A stretch of 64,000 bases of DNA from CALLPQ01 sp038531745 (GTDB lineage Bacteria; Pseudomonadota; Alphaproteobacteria; Caulobacterales; Parvularculaceae): the NCBI GenBank assembly GCA_038531745.1, contig JBCBBJ010000003.1, forward strand, positions 186,001 through 250,000, in the 5' to 3' direction. Below the pieces are notes generated by a model. The model saw only the letters and a list, made by a program, of their open reading frames with translations. It was not told the origin of the DNA and ran no database searches. Made by a program: the position numbers and the translations under genes. The first letter of the stretch is position 1. Each line of letters starts with the position of its first letter. Below are positions 51,373-60,644 of this stretch, one piece after another.

Positions 51373-52347
51373 ATGTCTCAAAAAGTAAGTCCGGTTCCGG
51401 CACGCACGCCGCTAACCGAGGAAGACATCGCAGGGTTGCGTGCGGCCATTGATGCGCGGCTCGATCAGTACTTTGCCCACCATGAGCCGGATTCGCGGCT
51501 TGTCTGTGCAATCCGCCATGGTTTGTTATCGCAGGGTAAAAGACTAAGGCCGCTGATCACGCTGCTTGCCTGTCACCAATGTGGCGGGGTGATAGAGGAC
51601 ACGATTGATGCGGCCTGCGCCGTGGAAATGGTCCATGCGGCGTCCCTCATCATGGATGATTTGCCCTGTATGGATAATGCCCGCCTGCGGCGCGGCGCGG
51701 TAACCACCCACGTGGTATTTGGAGAGGGTGCGGCAATGCTTGCGGCAATCTCTCTTCTCAATGAGGCCTTCAAGATCATTAGCCGGTGTGAGCGCACGCC
51801 CATCCATGCACGGCTTAACGCCGTTGCCCGCCTGAGCGATGCGGTTGGCGTTGACGGGCTGGCGGGTGGTCAGGACCAGGATCTGACCTGTTCCGGGGCC
51901 GCCAGCCACAAATCCAAACCAGCCCACGGCGGTGCCAACCCCGCCGCCAGCACGGTTAGCCTGTCTGATATGGAAAAACGGCATATGGAAAAAACCGGCG
52001 CGCTCTTCTGCGCCGCCGCCGCCATTGGCGGGGAATTTGCCAATGCAAATGAGGCGGTGATCGAGCATCTTGTGGATTATGGCGCCAGTCTTGGCCTCGC
52101 CTATCAGGCCTTTGACGATGTGATTGATGTCGCCTGTTCCAGCGATACCACGGGCAAAGACGCCGCGCAGGATGGGGAAAAATCCACCGTGGTCAGCCTG
52201 CTAGGGACCGACGGCGCGCGCATCCTCGCCGAACGCCATTTGGGCAATGCCATCGACCATGCCGATGCGGCGAGCACAATCGCCCCTGCCCCCTTGGCCG
52301 ATCTTGCCCGATTAATCGGCAAGACCTTTGGGTCAATGACAAAGTGA
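51373..52347 (+). CDS. crtE: Geranylgeranyl diphosphate synthase CrtE
   Basis: Trans-isoprenyl diphosphate synthase supplying the C20 precursor of carotenoids and of the bacteriochlorophyll tail. First Asp-rich motif DDLPCMDN with the following RRG, second FDDVIDV, and KTGALF, GQDQDL segments are as in CrtE/IspA. ATG 51373 is chosen with a gggcg site; an ATG at 51334 is also in frame. IspA (farnesyl diphosphate synthase) is the main alternative, but a position next to crtZ favours CrtE. First of four co-directional genes. Confidence 0.85.
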   Translation: MSQKVSPVPARTPLTEEDIAGLRAAIDARLDQYFAHHEPDSRLVCAIRHGLLSQGKRLRPLITLLACHQCGGVIEDTIDAACAVEMVHAASLIMDDLPCMDNARLRRGAVTTHVVFGEGAAMLAAISLLNEAFKIISRCERTPIHARLNAVARLSDAVGVDGLAGGQDQDLTCSGAASHKSKPAHGGANPAASTVSLSDMEKRHMEKTGALFCAAAAIGGEFANANEAVIEHLVDYGASLGLAYQAFDDVIDVACSSDTTGKDAAQDGEKSTVVSLLGTDGARILAERHLGNAIDHADAASTIAPAPLADLARLIGKTFGSMTK

Positions 52348-52357
52348 CACGAACGCC

Positions 52358-53410
52358 GTGACATCATCGCCCGCGCCGGCCCCCGACCCTGACGCAGACG
52401 CTGCGTTGCCCACTGAACCCCCGGCGCCATCCGCCACCGACACGCTAAGGGAAAATCATCCCACCCCGGATGATCCGGCGTGCACTGATGATCCACCAGC
52501 GCTCGCGCTAACCGGCGTGCATATGCATTATGGTGGGCGCGCGGCGCTGAACGATATATCTTTCTCTGTCAAAGCGGGGTCCATCAGTACCGTGATCGGT
52601 GCCAATGGCGCAGGCAAGTCTTCCATGGTGCGGGCCATTTGCGGGCGTCATCCTTTGACCAGCGGCACCATTTTGATCGCGGGCACCAATGCCCATAGCC
52701 GCGCGGCCCGGCGACATCTTGGCGTGGCACCGCAGAGCGCCGCGCTTTATCCGGCGCTGACCGCACGGGAAAATCTGGTGTCATTTGCCCGCCAGGCTGG
52801 CATGCGTCTTGGCGAGGCACGTGACCGCGTGGAACCGGTGCTGGATCTGACGGGTATGGGCAGCCACGGCGACAAACCGGTCCGCGCGCTGTCCGGTGGT
52901 ATGCGCCAGCGGATCAATATTGGGGCAGCCATCATGCATCGGCCCCGGCTTGTAATCCTTGATGAACCTGTTTCCAGTCTTGATCCCGATGGCACGGCCC
53001 AAACCAACCGTCTTATCTGCCGTTTGCGGGACGAGGGGTTTGGCGTTCTCCTCATCACCCATGACATGGACCAGGCCATGACGCTCACCGATGAGCTTCT
53101 CGTGCTGGACGCCGGCTATATCGTAGCGCGTGGCAAACCGCAGGATATTGTGGATATTTTTTGCGGTACCCGGATCAATCTTTTTCTCACAACACCGGAC
53201 ACGGCGCTTGCGGACCGGTTTGGCTTTCGTCTTTGTCTGGACCGTCCGGGCTGCTGGCGCAAATCGGTGCTGGACCGCGGGGCGTTATCGGCGGAAATCC
53301 CGCGCTTGATTGAGGCTGGCATTGCCGTTGACCGTTTGAATATTGTACCCAGCCATCTGGGCGATGTGCTGGGCGTGCTGGCCAAAACCAACGCGGCGGA
53401 GATGGCGTAA
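52358..53410 (+). CDS. ABC transporter ATPase (ABC-2 type, NodI/CcmA-like)
   Basis: Nucleotide-binding subunit starting at a GTG (52358) 11 bases after crtE. Walker A GANGAGKSS, signature LSGGMRQR, Walker B LVILDEPVSSLD, H-loop LLITHDMDQ. The first ~50 residues are a proline/alanine/Asp-rich leader. It directly precedes the permease; together an exporter of unknown cargo, placed between carotenoid genes. Confidence 0.9.
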   Translation: MTSSPAPAPDPDADAALPTEPPAPSATDTLRENHPTPDDPACTDDPPALALTGVHMHYGGRAALNDISFSVKAGSISTVIGANGAGKSSMVRAICGRHPLTSGTILIAGTNAHSRAARRHLGVAPQSAALYPALTARENLVSFARQAGMRLGEARDRVEPVLDLTGMGSHGDKPVRALSGGMRQRINIGAAIMHRPRLVILDEPVSSLDPDGTAQTNRLICRLRDEGFGVLLITHDMDQAMTLTDELLVLDAGYIVARGKPQDIVDIFCGTRINLFLTTPDTALADRFGFRLCLDRPGCWRKSVLDRGALSAEIPRLIEAGIAVDRLNIVPSHLGDVLGVLAKTNAAEMA

Positions 53411-53412
53411 CC

Positions 53413-54525
53413 ATGCGGTTTGCAGTGTTTCAGGCAATGGCTCTGTCCCTATGGCGGGACCGCGCCGCCTTTGGGCTGACCTTTATCCTGCCCCCGATTA
53501 TTTTTCTGATTTTCGCCGCTGTCTTCTCGTCAGCGGCCAGCGGCGATATTGCCATCAAGCTCGGGGTGACTCAGCCAGCGGATGATGCCATCACGGCAGA
53601 GATCGTTGATGGGCTCTCCACGTCCTCCATGGTTTATGCGCTCAAACCGATGGCCGATGAGCGCACTTTGCGCGAGGCGATCCGTGCAGAAACCATCGAT
53701 GCTGGGATCGAAATCACCCGCCCCGACAAAACACAGGCGCCAGCCTTCCGCATTTTTTATGACCCGGTAAAGACAAGTGCCGCTGCGATTGCCGAGGCCG
53801 CACTCGCCGCGCAACAACCACGCGACAATGAAGAAGAAGGCGGGGACGAAGAAGACGGGGACAACACAAGCGTCGCCAAACCTGCCGCGCGCATCGCCGT
53901 TACGGGCGCGCAGGCACCGCCGCCCATGGCTGCCTATTACGCCGCCGGGGTTGGCATGCTGTTTGTCTTTCTCTCCGGCTTTCAGGCGGCGTTGAGCGTG
54001 ATCGAAGAACGCGACGACGGCGTTCTTGAACGCATCGCGGCGGGCCCATTCGGGTTGCGCCCCATGATTGATGGCAAGTTTGCGTTTCTCGTTGTTCAGG
54101 GAATTGGCCAGTTTTGCGTGTTGCTAGGCGTTGCGGCCCTTATGTTCGGCGTATCCCTTACCCAGAGCCCGGTACAGTTACTGATTACAATCCTGCTCGC
54201 CTCAGTGTGCGCGGCGGGTCTGGCGCTTGGCGTGGTGGGGGCGTGCCGCTCGCGCAGTCAGGCCCATGCCATCGGTGCTGTTCTGGCGCTCGTGATGGGG
54301 GCGCTCGGCGGGTCCATGGCCCCGCGTTTTTTGATGGCCCCGGAAATCCGCCAAATCGGGGCCCTCACGCCGAATGCCTGGGGCATTGACGCCTTTGCAA
54401 TCAGCCTGTGGCGCGGCGGCGGGCTTGATCTTTTGGTGACGCCATGGGCCCTCTTACTGGTCACGGGGTTTGCGGGTCTTATTGCCGCCTATGGGCTCAT
54501 GGGTGTGACCATGAAACATCGTTAG
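53413..54525 (+). CDS. ABC-2 type permease
   Basis: Six-helix permease of the ABC-2 family with a large periplasmic domain (residues about 40-175, containing an acidic ~30-residue stretch rich in E and D, EEEGGDEEDGD) between helix 1 and helix 2, then AYYAAGVGMLFVFLSGFQAALSVIEERDDGVLERIAAGPF, the YhgE/Pip-like or NodJ-type signature. Begins three bases after the ATPase stop. Substrate unknown. Confidence 0.85.
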   Translation: MRFAVFQAMALSLWRDRAAFGLTFILPPIIFLIFAAVFSSAASGDIAIKLGVTQPADDAITAEIVDGLSTSSMVYALKPMADERTLREAIRAETIDAGIEITRPDKTQAPAFRIFYDPVKTSAAAIAEAALAAQQPRDNEEEGGDEEDGDNTSVAKPAARIAVTGAQAPPPMAAYYAAGVGMLFVFLSGFQAALSVIEERDDGVLERIAAGPFGLRPMIDGKFAFLVVQGIGQFCVLLGVAALMFGVSLTQSPVQLLITILLASVCAAGLALGVVGACRSRSQAHAIGAVLALVMGALGGSMAPRFLMAPEIRQIGALTPNAWGIDAFAISLWRGGGLDLLVTPWALLLVTGFAGLIAAYGLMGVTMKHR

Positions 54526-54661
54526 CAACCCGCGGCGAGCAAACCCAAACCGGCACCGGGTGACACGCGGATGCGGCAACGCGGCCCAGGCGGGCAGCCC
54601 GTCAAAAGCTGGACCTAACCCTCAAACCCGATAGAACAAAAGGTAGGTTAGAAAGCTGCCC

Positions 54662-55180
54662 ATGGCCCTTTGGATGCACATTGCGATTGTGATCGCTTTT
54701 ATCCTGTTGATGGAGGTGACCGCCTGGGTCTCCCACCGCTACATCATGCATGGCTGGGGCTGGGACTGGCATAAATCGCACCACGAGCCGCGCACGGGCA
54801 GATGGGAAAAGAACGATCTTTTTGGGGTCGTTTTCTCCGTCCCTTCCATCGCGCTTATTTATGTGGGGGTGTGGCATTGGACGCCGGCGCTCTCCATGGG
54901 GCTCGGCATTTTAGGCTATGGGCTGATCTATCTCTTCCTCCATGATTTTTTGGTGCACCGCCGCCTCGATACTGGCTTGCGTCCCAAAAAGGGATATCTT
55001 GCCCGCATTGTCCAGGCCCACCGGTTGCACCACGCCGTGGAAGGCAAAGAAGGGTGCGTGTCCTTCGGCTTTATCTTTGCCCCGTCGCCAAAACGCCTGA
55101 AAAAAATGCTCGCCGCCACGCAAGCGGCCAATGATGCAGTAAGACTGCGCAAAGCCGCCGGACGGCAGGCTTCTCTCTAG
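54662..55180 (+). CDS. crtZ: Beta-carotene hydroxylase CrtZ
   Basis: Non-heme di-iron membrane hydroxylase adding 3-hydroxyl groups to beta-ionone rings (beta-carotene to zeaxanthin). All four histidine motifs are visible: HRYIMHG, HKSHH, HDFLVHRR and HRLHH. 172 residues is standard. Last of the crtE-ABC-ABC-crtZ set, which lies beyond a 136-base gap. Implies bicyclic hydroxylated carotenoids rather than only spheroidene-type pigments. Confidence 0.93.
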   Translation: MALWMHIAIVIAFILLMEVTAWVSHRYIMHGWGWDWHKSHHEPRTGRWEKNDLFGVVFSVPSIALIYVGVWHWTPALSMGLGILGYGLIYLFLHDFLVHRRLDTGLRPKKGYLARIVQAHRLHHAVEGKEGCVSFGFIFAPSPKRLKKMLAATQAANDAVRLRKAAGRQASL

Positions 55181-55526
55181 GCTTCTATTTTTTTGGTCTC
55201 CGTTTTCGCACGCGGGCGTGGCGGAAGGGGCGCTTAGCGCTCAACGGGGACGATATTTCACGGAGCCCCCATCGCTCCTATGGAGTAGTTCCCTCATGAA
55301 TGGGGGAAGATAGATGTGTCTACTAAAAACCCAAACTTCCCAATTGCCTCCCCGCGACTTGATCGCGGGGTCCAGGGTGGTCTGCCTACTGAGGGTTATA
55401 AATAGACCGCCTTTGCGCCCCGTCATGAACGGCGCCATGGACCCCGTGGTCAAGCCACAGTGCGGCGTAAAGGTAGGAGTACCCCGAAGCTCTCGGGCCC
55501 GCCCGGAGCCCGATGAAACTGACAAT
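55181..55526. other. 346-bp intergenic region, repeat copy C
   Basis: Between convergent crtZ and pntB. It holds repeat copy C and short palindromes (agcgcttagcgct at about 55230). No gene or clear terminator is seen. Confidence 0.55.
55346..55466 (+). repeat. Dispersed double-hairpin repeat, copy C
   Basis: Begins cctccccgcgacttgatcgc, has core tctgcctactgagggttata, and ends ccccgtggtcaagccac. About 120 bp; nearly the same as copy B. Confidence 0.8.
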
Positions 55527-56930
55527 CTAGCCGATAGCCTTCACCACCTCTTCGCACATTTTCTTGGCATCGCCGAAGAGCATCATCGTGTTGTCGCGGA
55601 AGAATAATTCATTCTGTACACCCGCATAGCCCGACGCCATGGACCGCTTGACGAACAGCACGGTGCCCGCATTCTCCACATCGAGGATCGGCATGCCGTA
55701 AATGGCGGAGGTCTTGTCCGTTTTCGCTGCCGGGTTGGTCACATCATTGGCGCCGATGACAAAAGCGACATCGGCCGTGCGGAATTCCGAATTGATGTCT
55801 TCCAATTCGAATACCTCATCATAGGGCACATTGGCCTCCGCGAGGAGGACGTTCATGTGCCCGGGCATGCGGCCCGCCACGGGGTGGATGGCGTATTTAA
55901 CCTCTACGCCTGCCTCTTTCAGGGTATCGCACATCTCGCGCAGAGCGTGCTGGGCTTGCGCCACCGCCATGCCATAGCCCGGCACGATGATAACCTTACC
56001 GGCATTTTTCATGATAAACGCGGCATCTTCAGCGGAACCTTGTTTGACCGGGCGATCATCGTCGCCGCCGGCCCCGCCGGCGGCTGCATCTTCACCGCCA
56101 AACCCGCCCAGAATAACCGACAGGAATTCCCGGTTCATGCCCTTACACATGATGTAGGATAGGATCGCGCCCGAGGAGCCCACCAGCGCACCGGTGATGA
56201 TTAGCGCCATGTTTTGAAGCGTGAACCCAATACCCGCCGCCGCCCAGCCGGAATAGCTGTTCAACATGGAGACAACCACCGGCATATCACCGCCACCAAT
56301 GGGAATGATGAGAAGAAAGCCAAGGGCAAAAGCAATCAGGGTCAGGATCAAAAAGACCGTCCAATTCTGATCACCGCTCATCATCATGATGACAAGCAAC
56401 ACCGACACGGCACCAAGCCCAATATTAATCACATGGCGAAAGGGCAGCATGATCGGCTTGCCGCTCATCTTGCCGCTAAGTTTGAGGGCCGCGATCACAG
56501 AGCCTGAAAACGTAATCGCGCCAATGGCCGCGCCAAGGGACATTTCAAGGATGGCCTGGCCGTGAATATGACCCGGATCGCCAATGTTGAACGCGCGCGG
56601 GGCCAAAAACGCCGCCCACGCGATACAGACCGCTGCCAGACCCACGAGCGAATGAAACACCGCCACCAATTGCGGCATGTCAGTCATGGCAACTTTGCGG
56701 GCAATGGTACTGCCGATAAACGCGCCCGGCACAATGGCCAAGGCGATCAATACCCAGGTGCCAAAGCCCTTATCTTCCAGAAGGAGAAACGTGGTGAGGA
56801 TGGCAATCGCCATCCCGATCATGCCAAAGCGATTGCCATCGCGCGATGTTTCCGGCGAGGAAAGCCCGCGCAGCGCAAGAATGAACAAAACGCCAGCGGC
56901 GATATAAAGCAGGGAGGTGAAGTTCGCCAT
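55527..56930 (-). CDS. pntB: NAD(P) transhydrogenase beta subunit
   Basis: Membrane-proton-coupled hydride transfer from NADH to NADP+; PntB contains the transmembrane and NADP-binding domain III. Typical: GSSGAILSYIMCKGMNREFLSVILGGFGG, IVPGYGMAVAQAQHALREMCD, VKYAIHPVAGRMPGHMNVLLAEANVPYDEVFELEDINSEF, VIGANDVTNPAA and MLFGDAKKMCEEVV. 467 residues. Third gene of pntA1-pntA2-pntB, 16 bases after pntA2. Confidence 0.96.
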   Translation of the reverse strand: MANFTSLLYIAAGVLFILALRGLSSPETSRDGNRFGMIGMAIAILTTFLLLEDKGFGTWVLIALAIVPGAFIGSTIARKVAMTDMPQLVAVFHSLVGLAAVCIAWAAFLAPRAFNIGDPGHIHGQAILEMSLGAAIGAITFSGSVIAALKLSGKMSGKPIMLPFRHVINIGLGAVSVLLVIMMMSGDQNWTVFLILTLIAFALGFLLIIPIGGGDMPVVVSMLNSYSGWAAAGIGFTLQNMALIITGALVGSSGAILSYIMCKGMNREFLSVILGGFGGEDAAAGGAGGDDDRPVKQGSAEDAAFIMKNAGKVIIVPGYGMAVAQAQHALREMCDTLKEAGVEVKYAIHPVAGRMPGHMNVLLAEANVPYDEVFELEDINSEFRTADVAFVIGANDVTNPAAKTDKTSAIYGMPILDVENAGTVLFVKRSMASGYAGVQNELFFRDNTMMLFGDAKKMCEEVVKAIG

Positions 56931-56945
56931 GACTGTGTCGGGCCC

Positions 56946-57437
56946 CTATTGTTCTTTTTTCTTATACATGGCGAGCATGCGCTGGGTGACGAGGAAGCCG
57001 CCAAAAATATTAATGCTAGCAAGGATCACCGCGATAAAGCCAAGCGCTTTGGAGACGCCGCCCGCCTGACTGTCGGCAAGGTTTGCCCCCAAGGCAATCA
57101 GAGCACCGACGATCACTACGGAGGACACCGCATTTGTCACCGACATAAGCGGTGTGTGCAACGCAGGCGTCACCGACCAAACAACGTAATAGCCCACAAA
57201 GATCGCGAGCGCGAAAATCGCCAGCAAATAAACAAAGTCCGACGGGCCGCCCAGGCTTTCAGAAAAACTCAATAACGCATCAAGGGAGCCAGTGGCCTCC
57301 TTGGCTGCGCTTGCCGCCTGATCAGCATTTTCGGCCGATGCGGCCGCGGCTTTTTCTGCCTTGAAGGCGGCGTCTTCGGCGGCTGCCACGGCGGCCTCCA
57401 CATCTTCTTTGGTGGGCGCGTTATCCTGCATCAGCAT
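56946..57437 (-). CDS. pntA2: NAD(P) transhydrogenase alpha subunit, part 2
   Basis: Membrane domain of the split alpha subunit: PSDFVYLLAIFALAIFVGYYVVWSVTPALHTPLMSVTNAVSSVVIVGALIALGA and NIFGGFLVTQRMLAMYKKKE are the PntAB signature. The N-terminal ~60 residues are an Ala/Glu/Asp-rich helical stretch (KEDVEAAVAAAEDAAFKAEKAAAAS), an addition to the usual ~100-residue form. 63 bases after pntA1. Confidence 0.93.
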   Translation of the reverse strand: MLMQDNAPTKEDVEAAVAAAEDAAFKAEKAAAASAENADQAASAAKEATGSLDALLSFSESLGGPSDFVYLLAIFALAIFVGYYVVWSVTPALHTPLMSVTNAVSSVVIVGALIALGANLADSQAGGVSKALGFIAVILASINIFGGFLVTQRMLAMYKKKEQ

Positions 57438-57500
57438 GTTCGGCTCCTTGGGGTCCCACGCCTGGCGGCGGGGTATTGATCAGTATTCAGCTCAATGGGG

Positions 57501-58775
57501 CTACGCAGTACCGGGTCCAACGCTATCATTATCGTTATCGCTACCCAGATCGGCCTCGCCGTCGCCTGTCATTGGCTCTGGCTTTGGTTCGGGCGCTGCT
57601 TCTTGCACTGGTTCAGGTGCTGATTCAGGCACTGGCGAGTGATCAGCAGGCTGGAAATTCGGGTGCACAATGGCGCCATCGCGCGTCAGGGCTATACCGG
57701 CAATGATCTCGTCTTCAGGGTCAAATTTGAACGCGCCCGCATCCTTGTCATAAAAGGCGGTGAGAAAATTCAACACATTGCGCGCGTAAAGATTGGATGC
57801 ATCGGCGGCCAAACGGCTGGGCACATTCAAATGCCCGAGGATCGAAACGCCTTTATGGTCAACGACTTCACCCGGTTTGCTGGGGCCCACATTGCCGCCT
57901 TGCTCCACCGCTAGATCAACAATGACGGCGCCTGGCTTCATGCCGTCAACCATGGATTGGCTGATCAATTCCGGCGCGGGCCGCCCGGGGATCAGGGCCG
58001 TGGTGATCACAATATCCTGCTTTTTCAGGTGCTCGGCGACGAATTCGGCCTGGCGCTGCTTGAAGTCATCGGACATTTCCTTGGCGTAACCACCTGATGT
58101 TTCCGCATCTTTCATGGCCTCTTCATCAACAGTGACAAAATTGGCACCAAGGCTTTCAACCTGTTCTTTCGCCGCAAAGCGCACATCGGTGGCGGTGACA
58201 ACCGCGCCCAGACGCCGGGCCGTGGCAATCGCCTGCAGGCCTGCAACACCAGCGCCCATCACAAAGATTTTTGCCGGGGCCACCGTGCCCGCCGCCGTCA
58301 TCATCATGGGCAAAGCCCGGCCATAGGCGGCGGCGCCATCAACAACGGCTTTATACCCGGCGAGGTTTGATTGGGAGGACAGAACATCCATGGACTGGGC
58401 CCGGGTGATACGGGGCATTAAGTCGAGGGCAAAACTGTCGATATTGGTGTTGGCGTAGCTCGCCAAAGCCTCATCATCGGCATAAGGCGCGAGGATACCG
58501 ATCAGTTTGGCACCATTGGCGATTTGGCCCAATTCGGTGCGCGTGGGGCGTTGAACCTTCAACACATAATCGGCGCTTTTTAAGGTTGCCGCGGCAGAGC
58601 CATCAACGCTTGCGCCTGCCTCCTTGTAGGCATCATCACTTAGCGACGCGCCAGCGCCGGCCCCGCTTTCAATGGCCACCTCGGCGCCCATGGCCACCAG
58701 CTTTTTAACCGTCTCCGGTGTTGCGGCCACACGGGTTTCGTGGGCTTGCGTTTCCTTAATGATCGCAAATTTCAT
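57501..58775 (-). CDS. pntA1: NAD(P) transhydrogenase alpha subunit, part 1
   Basis: NAD-binding domain I: RVAATPETVKKL, LDLMPRITRAQSMDVLSSQSNLAGYKAV, VMGAGVAGLQAIATARRLGAVVTATD, ATDVR.AAKEQVESLGA. Starts at ATG 58775 (MKFAIIKE, ggagattcc upstream). The C-terminal ~50 residues after the NAD domain are a proline/glutamate-rich tail (PEPVQEAAPEPKPEP..., DNDNDS), not typical. First gene of the pnt operon. Confidence 0.93.
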   Translation of the reverse strand: MKFAIIKETQAHETRVAATPETVKKLVAMGAEVAIESGAGAGASLSDDAYKEAGASVDGSAAATLKSADYVLKVQRPTRTELGQIANGAKLIGILAPYADDEALASYANTNIDSFALDLMPRITRAQSMDVLSSQSNLAGYKAVVDGAAAYGRALPMMMTAAGTVAPAKIFVMGAGVAGLQAIATARRLGAVVTATDVRFAAKEQVESLGANFVTVDEEAMKDAETSGGYAKEMSDDFKQRQAEFVAEHLKKQDIVITTALIPGRPAPELISQSMVDGMKPGAVIVDLAVEQGGNVGPSKPGEVVDHKGVSILGHLNVPSRLAADASNLYARNVLNFLTAFYDKDAGAFKFDPEDEIIAGIALTRDGAIVHPNFQPADHSPVPESAPEPVQEAAPEPKPEPMTGDGEADLGSDNDNDSVGPGTA

Positions 58776-58959
58776 GGAATCTCCGATGGTCAATTTCTGG
58801 GGCCGCGCACCATTCCGGCGTGTACCGACGGCTCGCTGCTACCCTGATTCCTTAGCACACGCCCGGCAATCGCGCCCGGCCATAAGCTTACCAACACCAC
58901 AATAGCAAGGGCCGGCGCCGGAAAAGGCCCGCTCGCAACCCGGCGCAAATACCGCACCG

Positions 58960-59184
58960 TTAATGGCTGAAGAATGATTTCACTACGATATTAGCGAACA
59001 GATAGGTCACGCCGCCGGCAATAAGCGCGATGAAAATGCCCTTGGCGAGCACAAGGCTGGTAAACATCACCGTAATCCCGGCAGCCGCAGGCAGGCCAAT
59101 CCGGGTGGAAAAATCCATCACCGATTTGTAGGTGTTGCTATTCATCTGGTCGTCATCATCGTTGGAGGTAGTGTTGCCTGCCAT
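58960..59184 (-). CDS. aa3-type cytochrome oxidase subunit IV-like peptide
   Basis: 74 residues with an acidic N-terminus (NDDDDQMNSNTYKSVMDFSTRIGL) and one or two hydrophobic helices. CoxIV_bact proteins have this layout and commonly precede pnt genes in alphaproteobacteria. The key HxxMD motif is only partly visible. Ribosome site not obvious. Some 180 bases upstream of pntA1. Confidence 0.55.
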   Translation of the reverse strand: MAGNTTSNDDDDQMNSNTYKSVMDFSTRIGLPAAAGITVMFTSLVLAKGIFIALIAGGVTYLFANIVVKSFFSH

Positions 59185-59312
59185 TGTCCGTTTGTCCTCG
59201 TCTTCGTGGAGAGCCTTCTGCGCATTTGCTTATAAGCGATCAAGGAGTGAATACCACCATGGTGAGGTGAAGAAAGTCTATTGTCTCCCGGCCCCCGGCA
59301 CCGCCCATAGTC

Positions 59313-60299
59313 TTATAGTCCCACCCTTACGGGCCAGCTGGTCAGCAAGGTGCGCAGGGCGGCCACAAATGCCATGGGCTGATCAATCATCATATGATGG
59401 TGCCCACCGGGAATGACGATAAAAGGCGCACGGCCGCGCGCCTGGTTGCGCATATGGTCAAACCCCTCGCCTGACGAGAACAGAGATTTTTCCCCATAGA
59501 TAAAGGCAAGCGGGCACCGCGCCGCCAGAAACAAATCGCGCTCAAAATGAATTTCAAAGTTTTGCCCGTGACGCGGGTCAAACTTCCACGCCCATCCGTT
59601 CTCGCCCGTGCTGGTATCCGTGGCGGCTTTCAGCCCTTCACGCGCAATATAATCAACCAGATATAATTCCTCGCCCGGCTGGCTCGGCAAAAATCGAAAG
59701 CGACTTATGGGCTCTTCACGGGTGGCGTAGATACGATTCGATTTTGGGCGCTCTCGCTGCTCGCCTTTTTTATCACCGCCCATATTGATCGTGTAGCCCT
59801 CATCAGGGTCGGGCACGCCAAAAGGCGAATCAACAACAATCGCCCCGCCAAGGCGCTCGCCCGCCATTTCTACCGCACCAAGTGTTGCCCAGCCCCCAAA
59901 ACTATGCCCCATCACGATCGGGCGGCTTGCCTCGTTCAACCCCGCCGCCTCGCAAACCGCGAAGATTTCTTCTGCGTGACAGGTCAGTGAATAGCGTTCG
60001 CGCCAGTCAGAATCGCCAAGCCCTGACAGGTCCAGCGCGGCAACCCGGCGGTTTTCTGCCAGCATCGGGGCAAAAGGAAACCACCAACGCCGATGGGCCC
60101 GGCCCCCATGGACAAGCAATAATCCCGGCGCACCGCGCGGGCCCCACGCGGAATACTGGATTTTTGCGCCCGCCACGGTAACGGCATCATCTTCCCGCCC
60201 GGCAGCCAGAGCGTCGGTAAACCAGGCAGGCGCATCAGGCTTTTGCCCGGCAAGGCCAGCAAGGGGCCGGATCAGCGCGTCTTCTTTTTTATCGGACAT
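59313..60299 (-). CDS. Alpha/beta hydrolase
   Basis: Nucleophile elbow GHSFGGWATLG near residue 130, acid region VVDSPFGVPDPDEG and the terminal PGGHHHMMIDQP histidine. Phrases APGLLLVHGGRAHRRWW and VAALDLSGLGDSDWRERYS are family-typical. 328 residues. Substrate unknown. Confidence 0.85.
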   Translation of the reverse strand: MSDKKEDALIRPLAGLAGQKPDAPAWFTDALAAGREDDAVTVAGAKIQYSAWGPRGAPGLLLVHGGRAHRRWWFPFAPMLAENRRVAALDLSGLGDSDWRERYSLTCHAEEIFAVCEAAGLNEASRPIVMGHSFGGWATLGAVEMAGERLGGAIVVDSPFGVPDPDEGYTINMGGDKKGEQRERPKSNRIYATREEPISRFRFLPSQPGEELYLVDYIAREGLKAATDTSTGENGWAWKFDPRHGQNFEIHFERDLFLAARCPLAFIYGEKSLFSSGEGFDHMRNQARGRAPFIVIPGGHHHMMIDQPMAFVAALRTLLTSWPVRVGL

Positions 60300-60644
60300 G
60301 GTAATGCGACATTTTTATTCAAAATCGTACCCGGTTTCGGGCAATTGAACCCCAGAAAGTGTGGGCGCGGATAACCGGGTCAATAGGCCCATGCGCTCGC
60401 TCTGCGCCTTCGGTATCTGCCATCAATGCACGCAATGCAAGCCCGCTGCACTTGATACGCCCCGCGCTCTTTATTACGCAGAAATTTCCGTGCCCGGTGC
60501 ATTTTATACCACCGCGTTAAGTCTTTATTCGTACTCCGTCTATTTTTTCGGCTTTTTCTGGATCAGTTTGATACGCCTTAAACGGATATTTACCGGGTGA
60601 GCGCTATTTTCCCTCAAGTTCAATCTTGAGGATGCGTATCCCCC
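60300..60644. other. 345-bp upstream region of the response regulator
   Basis: No supported gene; a 79-codon frame at 60361-60600 shows no coding character. A hairpin CCTCAAG-TTCAAT-CTTGAGG lies at 60612-60631, its right arm overlapping GAGG that could serve as the ribosome site. Confidence 0.5.
60612..60631 (+). promoter_or_regulatory. Leader hairpin next to the response-regulator start
   Basis: Perfect 7-bp stem CCTCAAG/CTTGAGG with a 6-base loop, ending 13 bases before the ATG at 60645. The arm contains the only SD-like GAGG near that start, so it may mask it. Confidence 0.35.

Noticed and set aside
60361..60600. 79-codon frame with a CxxC-rich start
   Set aside because: No ribosome site, biased composition and no family; treated as intergenic.
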